Shown here: in pieces, positions 41,730 to 48,107 of the stretch
How positions within the stretch are numbered: position 1 is the stretch's first letter
Layout of the letters: each line of letters starts with the position of its first letter
From: Nitrosovibrio sp. Nv4
GTDB taxonomy: Bacteria > Bdellovibrionota > UBA1018 > CAIMNF01
Length of the DNA: 48,107 bases
Reading direction: 5' to 3'
NCBI GenBank assembly: GCA_943327105.2
Contig: CALPVV020000007.1
Coordinates: 1-48,107 of the forward strand
The notes under the pieces: generated by a model
The model's database searches: none
The model's input: only the letters and a program-made list of their open reading frames with translations
What the model was told of the DNA's origin: nothing
Position numbers and translations under genes: made by a program

Positions 41730-42346
41730 GGTTTTTTCGCTCCAGTCTTCTTTTTGGATTCTTCCGGAAGGTCGAGGTCTGGCTCAAGATGAGCCTTCGC
41801 CACGAGTTCCAGTGGAATCCGGATTAACGTTTCATGTTTAATGACGCGAGTTCCGTCTTCCGGCGAAACTCCGAATAAAATCGAATTCGTACTTGATTCA
41901 AAACCGCGTACGATTCCAAAAAAGTTTTTTTGCTTCGGGTTCTTTGCGCTGTATTCAGCTGCCTGTGATTCATCGGCAGTGAGAGCGCGAAAGGTTTGCA
42001 CACGACCAATTTGGCCGGCAAAACGTTCGAAGTCGGTTGTCTTTTGTAGTGGACGATCAATCCCCGGCGAGGAAACTTCCAGTTCATAAGGACCCTTGAA
42101 GATCGCCATGAGAAGTTCATTACTTTCGAGAGGTTGATCGAGTTCGTTGTTTACGATCACGCAATCTTCGATTGAAATTCCACCTGGTTTGTCGATGAAC
42201 AAACGCAAGGTCTTTTCACGATGATTGACCACTTCCACGGCAACTAGTTCATAGCCCAGCTTGGAAAGCTGTTCATCAAGCCACTGCGAAAGCAGTTGGT
42301 TTGATGCTTCTGGCATAGTAGCGGTTGAGGTTGTGTTAGCGACCAT
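41726..42346 (-). CDS. rimP: Ribosome maturation factor RimP
   Basis: The 206-residue protein shows the RimP order: QWLDEQLSKLGYELVAVEVV with the LRLFIDKPGGISIEDC segment and YELEVSSPGIDRPL, then a C-terminal SH3-like barrel with an extra acidic/lysine tail. It assists 30S assembly. The start at 42346 is preceded by AAGGAAA (42357-42363 on the minus strand) at about 10 bp. It heads the rimP-nusA-infB-rbfA-truB-recX operon. Its leader contains a terminator. Confidence 0.95.
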   Translation of the reverse strand: MVANTTSTATMPEASNQLLSQWLDEQLSKLGYELVAVEVVNHREKTLRLFIDKPGGISIEDCVIVNNELDQPLESNELLMAIFKGPYELEVSSPGIDRPLQKTTDFERFAGQIGRVQTFRALTADESQAAEYSAKNPKQKNFFGIVRGFESSTNSILFGVSPEDGTRVIKHETLIRIPLELVAKAHLEPDLDLPEESKKKTGAKKP

Positions 42347-42390
42347 TTTCGTACGATTTCCTTCGATCCGGACAAGTTTCCGCTTCGGTT

Positions 42391-42424
42391 AAAAAAATAG
42401 GCGGGATCTGTGAGAACCCGCCTA
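42391..42424 (-). terminator. Terminator-like attenuator in the rimP-nusA leader
   Basis: TAGGCGGG (42398-42405) and CCCGCCTA (42417-42424) form a perfect 8-bp stem with an 11-nt loop. On the minus strand seven T follow (42397-42391), a classic intrinsic terminator. It sits between the predicted promoter (42455-42483) and the rimP start (42346). Confidence 0.75.
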
Positions 42425-42454
42425 AAGTAGATCTTGCTTTTAGGATCGTCAGAG

Positions 42455-42483
42455 AACTTAACCTAAAACGGAGTTCATTTCAA
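42455..42483 (-). promoter_or_regulatory. Promoter for the rimP-nusA-infB operon
   Basis: On the minus strand TTGAAA (42483-42478) and TAAGTT (42460-42455) are separated by 17 bp. Transcription would start near 42448 and give a leader of about 100 nt containing the attenuator. Confidence 0.5.
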
Positions 42484-42623
42484 GCCAAAAGACTGGAGAT
42501 TTTTGTCGGTCATGACGCAGATATTTAAACTAAATTCGTTTATTTTGCACTCTTCAAGGTAAAAACTCTACCAATTTAGGCGTACATTCCATAAAATCGA
42601 ATATAGGGTCTACAGGGGAAAAT

Positions 42624-45545
42624 ATGAGTTCAAAAAATCAGAGCGCGTCATTCGTTGTTGTTTTGTTCACCATTCAAAACGTGTTTTTGCCGTTTGGAGT
42701 TCAAGCCCAGCAGGTCGCGACCGCGGCACCTGCTTATTTCAATGAATTGAAGTCGCCTGATTTCACTTCATTGAGCGGACCGCTTCAGGTCAACTTGCAA
42801 TCGTGTCTCATCAAGTCGGGACTGGGAATGACGGGCGATTTGGTGAAAGACCAAGCCACAGCTCAAAACCGCGCTGACTACTGGCGCGATAAATTCAAAA
42901 AAAAAGGCGACGATAAAGACCAATCCCCGACCGGATGCAAGTGTGAAGACCCCGCGATTACCGAAGCACCGAGTTGCGGTAAATATGGGATAGAGGCCAA
43001 AATAACAGAAGGTAATAGTCAAGCCCCTGAACGCAAACCCAATCAAGGTCAAATTTCAAAACACTTCGACGACCGAAAAATCGTGACTGAACACATTGCG
43101 TGCCTCAAAAATCTTTCTAAGTGCGGCAACGAAGATTTAGATAAAGTGAAAAAACAAGTCGCCGCTTACAATTGCCAAATGCAAGCGCTTCAGGCGGCGG
43201 TTCAGCAGGCAGGTCAGTTGTTGAAGCCCGCGCTTGATAACAATTTAAAGACCTATCAGCAGATGAATATCTATACCGATAGCGTCGATAAGCAGGTTGA
43301 AAAAATTGATGAAGTGCTGATGGGTGACCCAAAGCTCGGTGGTTCGGGTGATGCCCGCTTCAAGGGTTTGATTGGTTTGAATAACGAACTGAAGCAAAGC
43401 TTGACCCAAATGAAAGAGCTGGAAGCATCGGCTAAAACCGAAATCGACACCATCGATAATGATGAAACTTCGAACAATGATTTACTGGAAGCGTCGCGTA
43501 CCCAGCAAGCATGGAGTTGTTTCAACGGTACCACTGAAGTGGGCGGTAAGGCGCTGACTTGTTTTCAACCGACGATGGATCAATCCGGTGGCCCCGATAA
43601 GGCGCAACCGATGCGTGATCGCAACGGAAACATGAAAACCGCTCAAAGTGCCTGCGGCGCCTTGAATTACATTCAAAGTAAGCTCGCGCAAAGTGCGTAT
43701 GTGAATAATGGAAAAGGCATTTTGAGAAATGCCAACAACGCAAACAAGGCCAATCAGTACGCGAATGATTTCAATTCTAGAATCGTGATTCCATTGATGG
43801 GAATGATGGCGGCTTCTTCACCGGGTGGCGCGGGTCAAGGTGAGGGTGGGGCATCAGGTGCGATGGTTCCGACCGTGAAAAGCTGGCAAGACATTGAATC
43901 GAAATTCGGCGGTGCAATCAATGAAATCAGCGCTGAATCGAAAATCAATGTTCGCCAATTGCTTCAATCAACAGCCGCTAAATGTTTTATCCAGGCCGAT
44001 CAATATAAAAACACGCAACTGAAGTCGGCTTCATCGCAATTCAATAAAAACAAGTTGCAGATTGAGAATAAACGCAAGGTTTTGACTTCTAAAATCAATG
44101 ATCAAATCACCAAAGCAGGTTCGGCTTATACTGACATTATTGCGGTTTTGTCGGGTGGCAAGCAGCACAGTGTTTTAAACATGGCTCAATGTCCGAAAAA
44201 CGATGCCAAGAAAATGATCAATCAAGGGTGCTTGAATTCGGTCATGACTACGGTTGAAAAACTTCAAACCGGTGAAAAGGGAGCGACTGCGATTCCGATT
44301 CAAGGTGGCAGTTTGACCATGAATGTCGCGTGCACAGGCCTCACGGGTTGTATTACAGCAATGCAAAGCGCCCGTGTAGAGCGAAAAGCGCATTCAGACA
44401 TGGCGAAAGCCCTGAAGACTCAAAAAGTGACTGAATCGAATTCTGCAATCACGAACAATTTGAACACGCTGGGTAAGGTGTTGTCGCAAGGTCAGAACGG
44501 CATCAAGGCAATGTATGACGAGATGAAGAAAAGCATGCTGGCGCTTGGAATCACGGCGCCTGATTCACTCAATTTTGGTGAAAAAGAAGCGCTTTCACCG
44601 CTTGAAACCAAAGACGGTTCAGTGGGGCCTTATCAGCAACCGAAAGATTTGACGGCTCTTTTGTCGGGCAGTGTTTTGCCTGAAGGTCTTTACAGTTTTA
44701 AAGACAGCGGCATGAAAGATATTTTGAAAGAAATCAACGACAAGGAAAAAGAGAAGAAAGCCGATATCAAAGAAAAGCTAAAAGACTTCCAGTCTATTTT
44801 AGCAAAATATGACGGCATCGCCGGTGAATGTAATGTGAAGGGATTGTCTGAAAAAGGCGATGATTCCAATAATGAAGAAAATGTTGGTGTAATGGAAACC
44901 GATTGTCGAACTTGTGCAAGCGGCGTGCGTACTTGCCAAGGTGCGCTTAAAGGCGGTTCTGATAAAATTGCTGGTTTGCAAAAAGAAATTGATGATCTGA
45001 ATGCACAAATAAAAACAAAAACCAATCGGTCTAATGCTGTAATTGACGCTGATATAAAAAGTTCTAAAGCCTCAATTAAGACTCTCAAGAATAAACCGAA
45101 TAAAACTACGGAAGAGCAGAAACAATTAACGGATGAAGAGGCCAAATTAGTAACTCTTGAAAAAGAGAAAAATGAAAATAAAGATGCTGCTTTGGTTAAA
45201 AAGAAAAGTGATGAAATCAAAGAGTTAAAAGCGCAGATCGTTAAAAAAGAAGAAGATATTAAAACATTAGAATCAGAGCCTTCAAGTAGCTTGAGTTCTA
45301 GTGATAACATGGCAAGCTTACAGGCTCTTTTGGATGCTGTTTCAAAGCTGAAAAAGAATGAAGATGTGGAAAAAAACCACAAGACTGCTGAAGGGAATTT
45401 GGATGTTTTGGATTCTTTAAATAGTGAGAAAAAGTGTGAGAATTTGTATAATGGTTGTGAAAAATGCACCAGTAGCGCCAAAAAGGTCTACACCGAGGCC
45501 GAGAAAAAGGACGGGGATGGCGGTTCCTCAAACAAGGGTCAGTAG
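42624..45545 (+). CDS. Large secreted, cysteine-rich, coiled-coil protein of unknown function
   Basis: The 973-residue protein begins with a signal peptide (ending near VQAQQ, residue 29). It has 22 cysteines, grouped in pairs such as CKC, SCFN...TCF, ACTGLTGC, CRTC...TC and CENLYNGCEKC, an even number consistent with disulfides in an exported protein. Coiled-coil propensity is visible around 200-290 and strongly at about 780-920. This second coiled coil is flanked by cysteine groups (near 765-785 and 930-950) and is encoded by markedly AT-rich DNA (about 44990-45440) unlike the rest of the gene. AGGGGA (42614-42619) precedes the ATG by 4 bp. I recognise no family. Size, secretion and the paired cysteines suggest an extracellular or envelope structural role, but this is unproven. 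Confidence 0.75.
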   Translation: MSSKNQSASFVVVLFTIQNVFLPFGVQAQQVATAAPAYFNELKSPDFTSLSGPLQVNLQSCLIKSGLGMTGDLVKDQATAQNRADYWRDKFKKKGDDKDQSPTGCKCEDPAITEAPSCGKYGIEAKITEGNSQAPERKPNQGQISKHFDDRKIVTEHIACLKNLSKCGNEDLDKVKKQVAAYNCQMQALQAAVQQAGQLLKPALDNNLKTYQQMNIYTDSVDKQVEKIDEVLMGDPKLGGSGDARFKGLIGLNNELKQSLTQMKELEASAKTEIDTIDNDETSNNDLLEASRTQQAWSCFNGTTEVGGKALTCFQPTMDQSGGPDKAQPMRDRNGNMKTAQSACGALNYIQSKLAQSAYVNNGKGILRNANNANKANQYANDFNSRIVIPLMGMMAASSPGGAGQGEGGASGAMVPTVKSWQDIESKFGGAINEISAESKINVRQLLQSTAAKCFIQADQYKNTQLKSASSQFNKNKLQIENKRKVLTSKINDQITKAGSAYTDIIAVLSGGKQHSVLNMAQCPKNDAKKMINQGCLNSVMTTVEKLQTGEKGATAIPIQGGSLTMNVACTGLTGCITAMQSARVERKAHSDMAKALKTQKVTESNSAITNNLNTLGKVLSQGQNGIKAMYDEMKKSMLALGITAPDSLNFGEKEALSPLETKDGSVGPYQQPKDLTALLSGSVLPEGLYSFKDSGMKDILKEINDKEKEKKADIKEKLKDFQSILAKYDGIAGECNVKGLSEKGDDSNNEENVGVMETDCRTCASGVRTCQGALKGGSDKIAGLQKEIDDLNAQIKTKTNRSNAVIDADIKSSKASIKTLKNKPNKTTEEQKQLTDEEAKLVTLEKEKNENKDAALVKKKSDEIKELKAQIVKKEEDIKTLESEPSSSLSSSDNMASLQALLDAVSKLKKNEDVEKNHKTAEGNLDVLDSLNSEKKCENLYNGCEKCTSSAKKVYTEAEKKDGDGGSSNKGQ

Positions 45546-45592
45546 AATTCCTGAAAGAATGCACCCGGATAGGGGGGTAATTCGGTCAACCC

Positions 45593-45621
45593 TTGACACG
45601 ATCCTCCCTTACCGGTAACTC
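45593..45621 (+). promoter_or_regulatory. Possible promoter of infC
   Basis: TTGACA (45593-45598) is a consensus -35. The -10 position 17 bp later reads TAACTC, a poor match. A CCCTTA/TAAGGG inverted repeat (45606-45611 and 45622-45627) overlaps the -10 and could be an operator. Confidence 0.4.
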
Positions 45622-45671
45622 TAAGGGCTGAATTTAAGTGTAACAAATCATAGGAGAACACACTCAACAAC

Positions 45672-46334
45672 ATGGGATTTAGATCAAGCACTCCACCCGC
45701 AGGCGGTGGAAATCCAGGTAGTCCAGCAGGCGGAGGCGGTCCACGCACGCCATTCGCACCAAGACCCCGTCCATTTCCTTCAAGAGGCGGAGACCGTTTT
45801 AATAGAGAAGATAAAGATGGTGTAAGACTCAATGAGCGCATTCGCGTTCCTGAAGTCCGCTTGATCGATGAAAAAGGTGAGCAAGTTGGAATCGTTCCAA
45901 CCTCTCAAGCCCTTGCCATGGCCCGCGACCGCGGCCTTGATCTCATGGAAGTTGCAGCCGGTGCAAAACCGCCTGTTTGTAAAATCCTCGACTACGGCAA
46001 ATACAAGTACGAAGAAAAGAAGAAAGAGCATACTGCTCGTAAGAACCAAGTGGTAGTGAAGGTGAAAGAAATTCAACTTCGCCCGAACACTGATGAGCAT
46101 GATCTTGATTACAAAGTGAAGAACGCGATCGGCTTCTGCGAAGAAGGCGATAAAGTGAAATTCATCATTCAGTTCCGTGGCCGCGAAGTGGCTCACACGG
46201 CTCCCGGCTATGAGATGTGCAGAGACATTATCGAACGCATGAAAGAAGTGGCGATCGTTGAAACTCCTGCAAAACTCGATGGTAAGAAAATGATGATGAT
46301 CGTGGCTCCGAACCCACAAGCTAAAAAGAAGTAA
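45672..46334 (+). CDS. infC: Translation initiation factor IF-3 with a Gly/Pro-rich N-terminal extension
   Basis: The 220-residue protein has an unusual glycine-, proline- and arginine-rich stretch of about 45 residues at the start, followed by standard IF-3. The N-domain contains RLNERIRVPEVRLIDEKGEQ and DLMEVAAGAKPPVCKILDYG; the C-domain contains KEIQLRPNTDEHDLDYKVK and VKFIIQFRGREVAH. It prevents subunit joining and checks the initiator codon. The ATG at 45672 is 15 bp from AGGAG (45652-45656), a long spacing; no closer start exists in frame. A bidirectional terminator follows at 46357, and neither rpmI nor rplT lies behind it, unlike the usual infC-rpmI-rplT order. Confidence 0.95.
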   Translation: MGFRSSTPPAGGGNPGSPAGGGGPRTPFAPRPRPFPSRGGDRFNREDKDGVRLNERIRVPEVRLIDEKGEQVGIVPTSQALAMARDRGLDLMEVAAGAKPPVCKILDYGKYKYEEKKKEHTARKNQVVVKVKEIQLRPNTDEHDLDYKVKNAIGFCEEGDKVKFIIQFRGREVAHTAPGYEMCRDIIERMKEVAIVETPAKLDGKKMMMIVAPNPQAKKK

Positions 46335-46356
46335 TCATCTTTTAAAAGTTAAAATT

Positions 46357-46390
46357 AAAAAAGGCACCGGAACTTCCGGTGCCTTTTTTT
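46357..46390. terminator. Bidirectional terminator between infC and the next gene
   Basis: GGCACCGGAA and TTCCGGTGCC (46363-46372 and 46374-46383) form a long near-perfect stem, with T7 downstream (46384-46390) and A6 upstream (46357-46362). It can end the plus-strand infC transcript and the convergent minus-strand transcript. Confidence 0.88.
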
Positions 46391-46412
46391 TATTGAATCA
46401 TCTGGCCTTGAA

Positions 46413-47690
46413 TCAGCTGTTCGGGTTGTACACCGGTTTGGCTTTTTCGGGTTTCTTGGTTTCCGGTTTTTCTTTAGCGTCTTTTGGCAAGTGTTTGCTG
46501 GTTTGAGAGCCAACGGTATTGAAGTTCGTGTTCCACATCTTGTCAGACTGCTTCAACCACATGTTGAACATTTCCGTGTTCACGAAGTTGATGCCGATCC
46601 GGGTGCCGAAATCGGTGGCAAGGTATGCGCTTTCTGAAGCGAATTTGTTCGGAATTTTACGTTGAAATTGCTTTCTCAATTGTGGAAAGCCCTTCATGTA
46701 AAGTGGGTCGGTGATCATTACCATGCGGGGAACCGGGTAAATCGCGTCCCAAGCGCTCAGGCTGGCGATCTGCATGCCTATCTCTTTCATGTTCACGTCT
46801 TTCCATTCCTTCTCGCCTCGGGCAACCTGTTGCATGGTGTGAAAGCCTGCATATGTTACGTTCGTCAGCGGCGAGAGAATCATGTACTCGACGTAGTTGT
46901 TCATGCCGATTTTGATTTTCTCTTTGCGGGTGATCTGGCCGAAGTCGATTTTATTTCCGATCTCGCCTTTGGCAATCGTGTTGCGGCAACCGAGTTCAGA
47001 CATGATCGGTGTCCAGAACAGGGTTGAAGAAAGCATGTCGAATGGGTAGCCCGCTTCCGGGTTTTTTGCATACGAACCAAAGAGTCCGACGCTGGTGAGG
47101 GTGAGGCCGGTCACCATGCTTCGAACTGCCTCTGCCTTGTTTTTTCCAAGACAGGTGCTGTTGAGTTTGCGGGTGAGGTAGCCACCGATTTTCTTTTCGT
47201 GGCAAACCTTGTTCTCGCCGCATTCTTTGGCGATCTTTCTCAGTTCATCGGGCAATTCAGCTGCGACTTTTTCTAGGTCGGCTTGAGGCACTGCTTGTTT
47301 GAAGTCTTGATAGCGGCTGTTTACGTATTTGCCCAATTGTTCGTCTTTGCCGAGCTGACCGGGGTTTTCCTTGATGAATTTCTTGAAGGCTTCAGCATCA
47401 AGGTTGCCATCATAAACAGCAAACTGATCGATGGCATTGTCGACCGACTTCGACCAGTCTTCTTTACTGAGTTGTGAGGCTTTCTTGAAAAGCTCATCGT
47501 TATAGTAAGCGGCGGCTTCATGTCTTGTTTTCAAGCCCTGAGTGCCTTTTCTTTTTCCAAGTGATTCAAGTACGTTGGTCAGGCAGTCTTGTTGTGGTTT
47601 GAAAATAGGAGAAGCCGTTGCCGTCAAAGTCAACAGACTGAGCCCGGTAAACACGACGATCAATGGGTGTTTGTTTCTTTTTAGGGTCAT
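46413..47690 (-). CDS. Secreted or envelope protein of unknown function, first of two tandem paralogues
   Basis: The 425-residue protein has a signal peptide (ending ATAS, about residue 27), a helical charged region (about 45-190) and five cysteines. A hydrophobic middle begins near residue 195 (SMVTGLTLTSVGLF), and a conserved C-terminal part contains SPLTNVTYAGFHTMQ, TDPLYMKGFPQLR and LATDFGTRIGIN. The same blocks occur in the gene cut by the window end. It ends in a Lys/Pro-rich tail. I do not recognise the family. The ATG overlaps the stop of the upstream paralogue by 4 bp. Confidence 0.7.
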   Translation of the reverse strand: MTLKRNKHPLIVVFTGLSLLTLTATASPIFKPQQDCLTNVLESLGKRKGTQGLKTRHEAAAYYNDELFKKASQLSKEDWSKSVDNAIDQFAVYDGNLDAEAFKKFIKENPGQLGKDEQLGKYVNSRYQDFKQAVPQADLEKVAAELPDELRKIAKECGENKVCHEKKIGGYLTRKLNSTCLGKNKAEAVRSMVTGLTLTSVGLFGSYAKNPEAGYPFDMLSSTLFWTPIMSELGCRNTIAKGEIGNKIDFGQITRKEKIKIGMNNYVEYMILSPLTNVTYAGFHTMQQVARGEKEWKDVNMKEIGMQIASLSAWDAIYPVPRMVMITDPLYMKGFPQLRKQFQRKIPNKFASESAYLATDFGTRIGINFVNTEMFNMWLKQSDKMWNTNFNTVGSQTSKHLPKDAKEKPETKKPEKAKPVYNPNS

Positions 47691-48107
47691 GAGTCCTCTT
47701 TTGTCTCAGCAGTCGGTGTTGGAGAAGCGGTTGGAGTTTTTCCAATGAATTTCGTATCGAAATATTGATCAGAAGCATCCAGCCACTTGTAGATGATCTC
47801 GGTCGAAGCTGAATTGATGGCGATTCGAGTTCCGAAATCAGAAGCGAGATAGACGCCCTCTGCCGCGGCTTTCACTGGAATCTTGTTGTAGTAGAAATTC
47901 CTCAGTTTCGGAAAGCCCTTCATGAAGAGTGGATCGGTAACCAAAATGGATCGTGGCATCAAAACGGCTCCGTCCAGAAGGGTTAAGCTGATCATTTGTT
48001 TAGTCATGTCTTTGAAGTTCAGATCTTCCCACTTTTTTTCACCTTCTGAAATTTGTCGAATGGTGTGAAGGCTCATGTAGGTCACGTTCGTGAGCGGAGC
48101 AATTTTC
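47687..48107 (-). CDS. Tandem paralogue of the preceding protein, 5' end outside window
   Basis: The frame is open to the right edge, so only about the last 140 residues are seen. They parallel the neighbour: APLTNVTYMSLHTIRQ, TDPLFMKGFPKLRN and LASDFGTRIAIN align with SPLTNVTYAGFHTMQQ, TDPLYMKGFPQLRK and LATDFGTRIGIN. The C-terminal tail is Ser/Thr/Pro/Glu-rich. The first visible codons (KIAPLTN) continue the homology beyond the GTG at 48085, so the real start lies outside. A tandem duplication with a 4-bp overlap is the simplest reading. Confidence 0.72.
   Translation of the reverse strand, partial: KIAPLTNVTYMSLHTIRQISEGEKKWEDLNFKDMTKQMISLTLLDGAVLMPRSILVTDPLFMKGFPKLRNFYYNKIPVKAAAEGVYLASDFGTRIAINSASTEIIYKWLDASDQYFDTKFIGKTPTASPTPTAETKEDS

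Noticed and set aside
44690-45481. 263-codon open frame antisense to the large secreted protein
   Set aside because: It arises from the AT-rich Lys/Glu codons of the coding strand; product is Ser/Phe-rich with no domain or start signal.
45780-46319. 179-codon frame antisense to infC
   Set aside because: Shadow of the strongly conserved infC; no ribosome site and no family.

Overview
The window reads as chromosomal core DNA of a Gram-negative bacterium, most likely a Bdellovibrionota-type (Bdellovibrio-like, formerly deltaproteobacterial) organism. That placement is an inference. It rests on the mix of a TonB/TonB-dependent receptor system, arabinose-5-phosphate isomerase for LPS, MurJ/MurF and MltD envelope genes, a membrane pyrophosphatase, a bacterial Rsm22-type protein and several large secreted proteins without clear relatives. 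By eye the GC content is in the mid to high 40s. Coding density is very high, with many genes overlapping by 1 to 16 bp. I see no rRNA, tRNA, insertion sequence, prophage or CRISPR array.

Layout. (1) Positions 1-3492 form a probable zinc-acquisition cluster: the end of a CobW-type zinc GTPase, TonB, a Fur/Zur regulator and a ZnuD-like outer-membrane receptor. A perfect 8+3+8 palindrome lies before the receptor and a half-copy lies before the regulator. (2) 3556-5109 hold a PAP2 phosphatase and a methyltransferase, followed by the only long gene-free stretch (5110-5659). This stretch carries two convergent orphan terminators and a candidate structured RNA. (3) 5660-13126 hold TatA, an Rsm22-like protein, a degenerate biotin carboxylase/biotinyl fusion that has lost its catalytic and biotinylation residues, a PHA-granule-like small protein, MurJ, a DUF507-like protein and the lytic transglycosylase MltD. 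(4) 13151-16443 hold RarA, a beta-barrel protein and a Rossmann-like protein. (5) 16328-20718, minus strand, is the ribosome-biogenesis cluster rplU-rpmA-obg-nadD-rsfS-rlmH-comF, with a terminator hairpin abutting the obg start codon.

(6) 20906-23610 hold the membrane pyrophosphatase hppA and apt. (7) 23611-29338, minus strand, hold murF, sua5, a secreted possibly ADP-ribosyltransferase-like protein, a DsbA-like lipoprotein and kdsD. (8) 29362-34929 hold a lipoprotein, a membrane-anchored coiled-coil protein with a FliM-like motif, SuhB, a class IV aminotransferase, HflX and a degenerate pepsin/PDZ protein. (9) 34938-42346, minus strand, is the translation operon rimP-nusA-infB-rbfA-truB-recX plus a secreted protein, with a terminator in its leader. 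(10) 42624-48107 hold a 973-residue cysteine-rich secreted protein, infC with an N-terminal extension and no rpmI-rplT behind it, and two overlapping tandem paralogous secreted proteins, the second cut by the window end.

The window is mostly housekeeping (translation, ribosome assembly, cell wall, metal uptake). No single multi-gene novel defence or secretion system is evident. The items most worth a second look are the pseudo-biotin carboxylase, the non-coding zone at 5.1-5.7 kb, the leader attenuators of obg and rimP-nusA, the secreted ART-like protein, the FliM-like motif protein and the cysteine-rich secreted protein at 42.6 kb.
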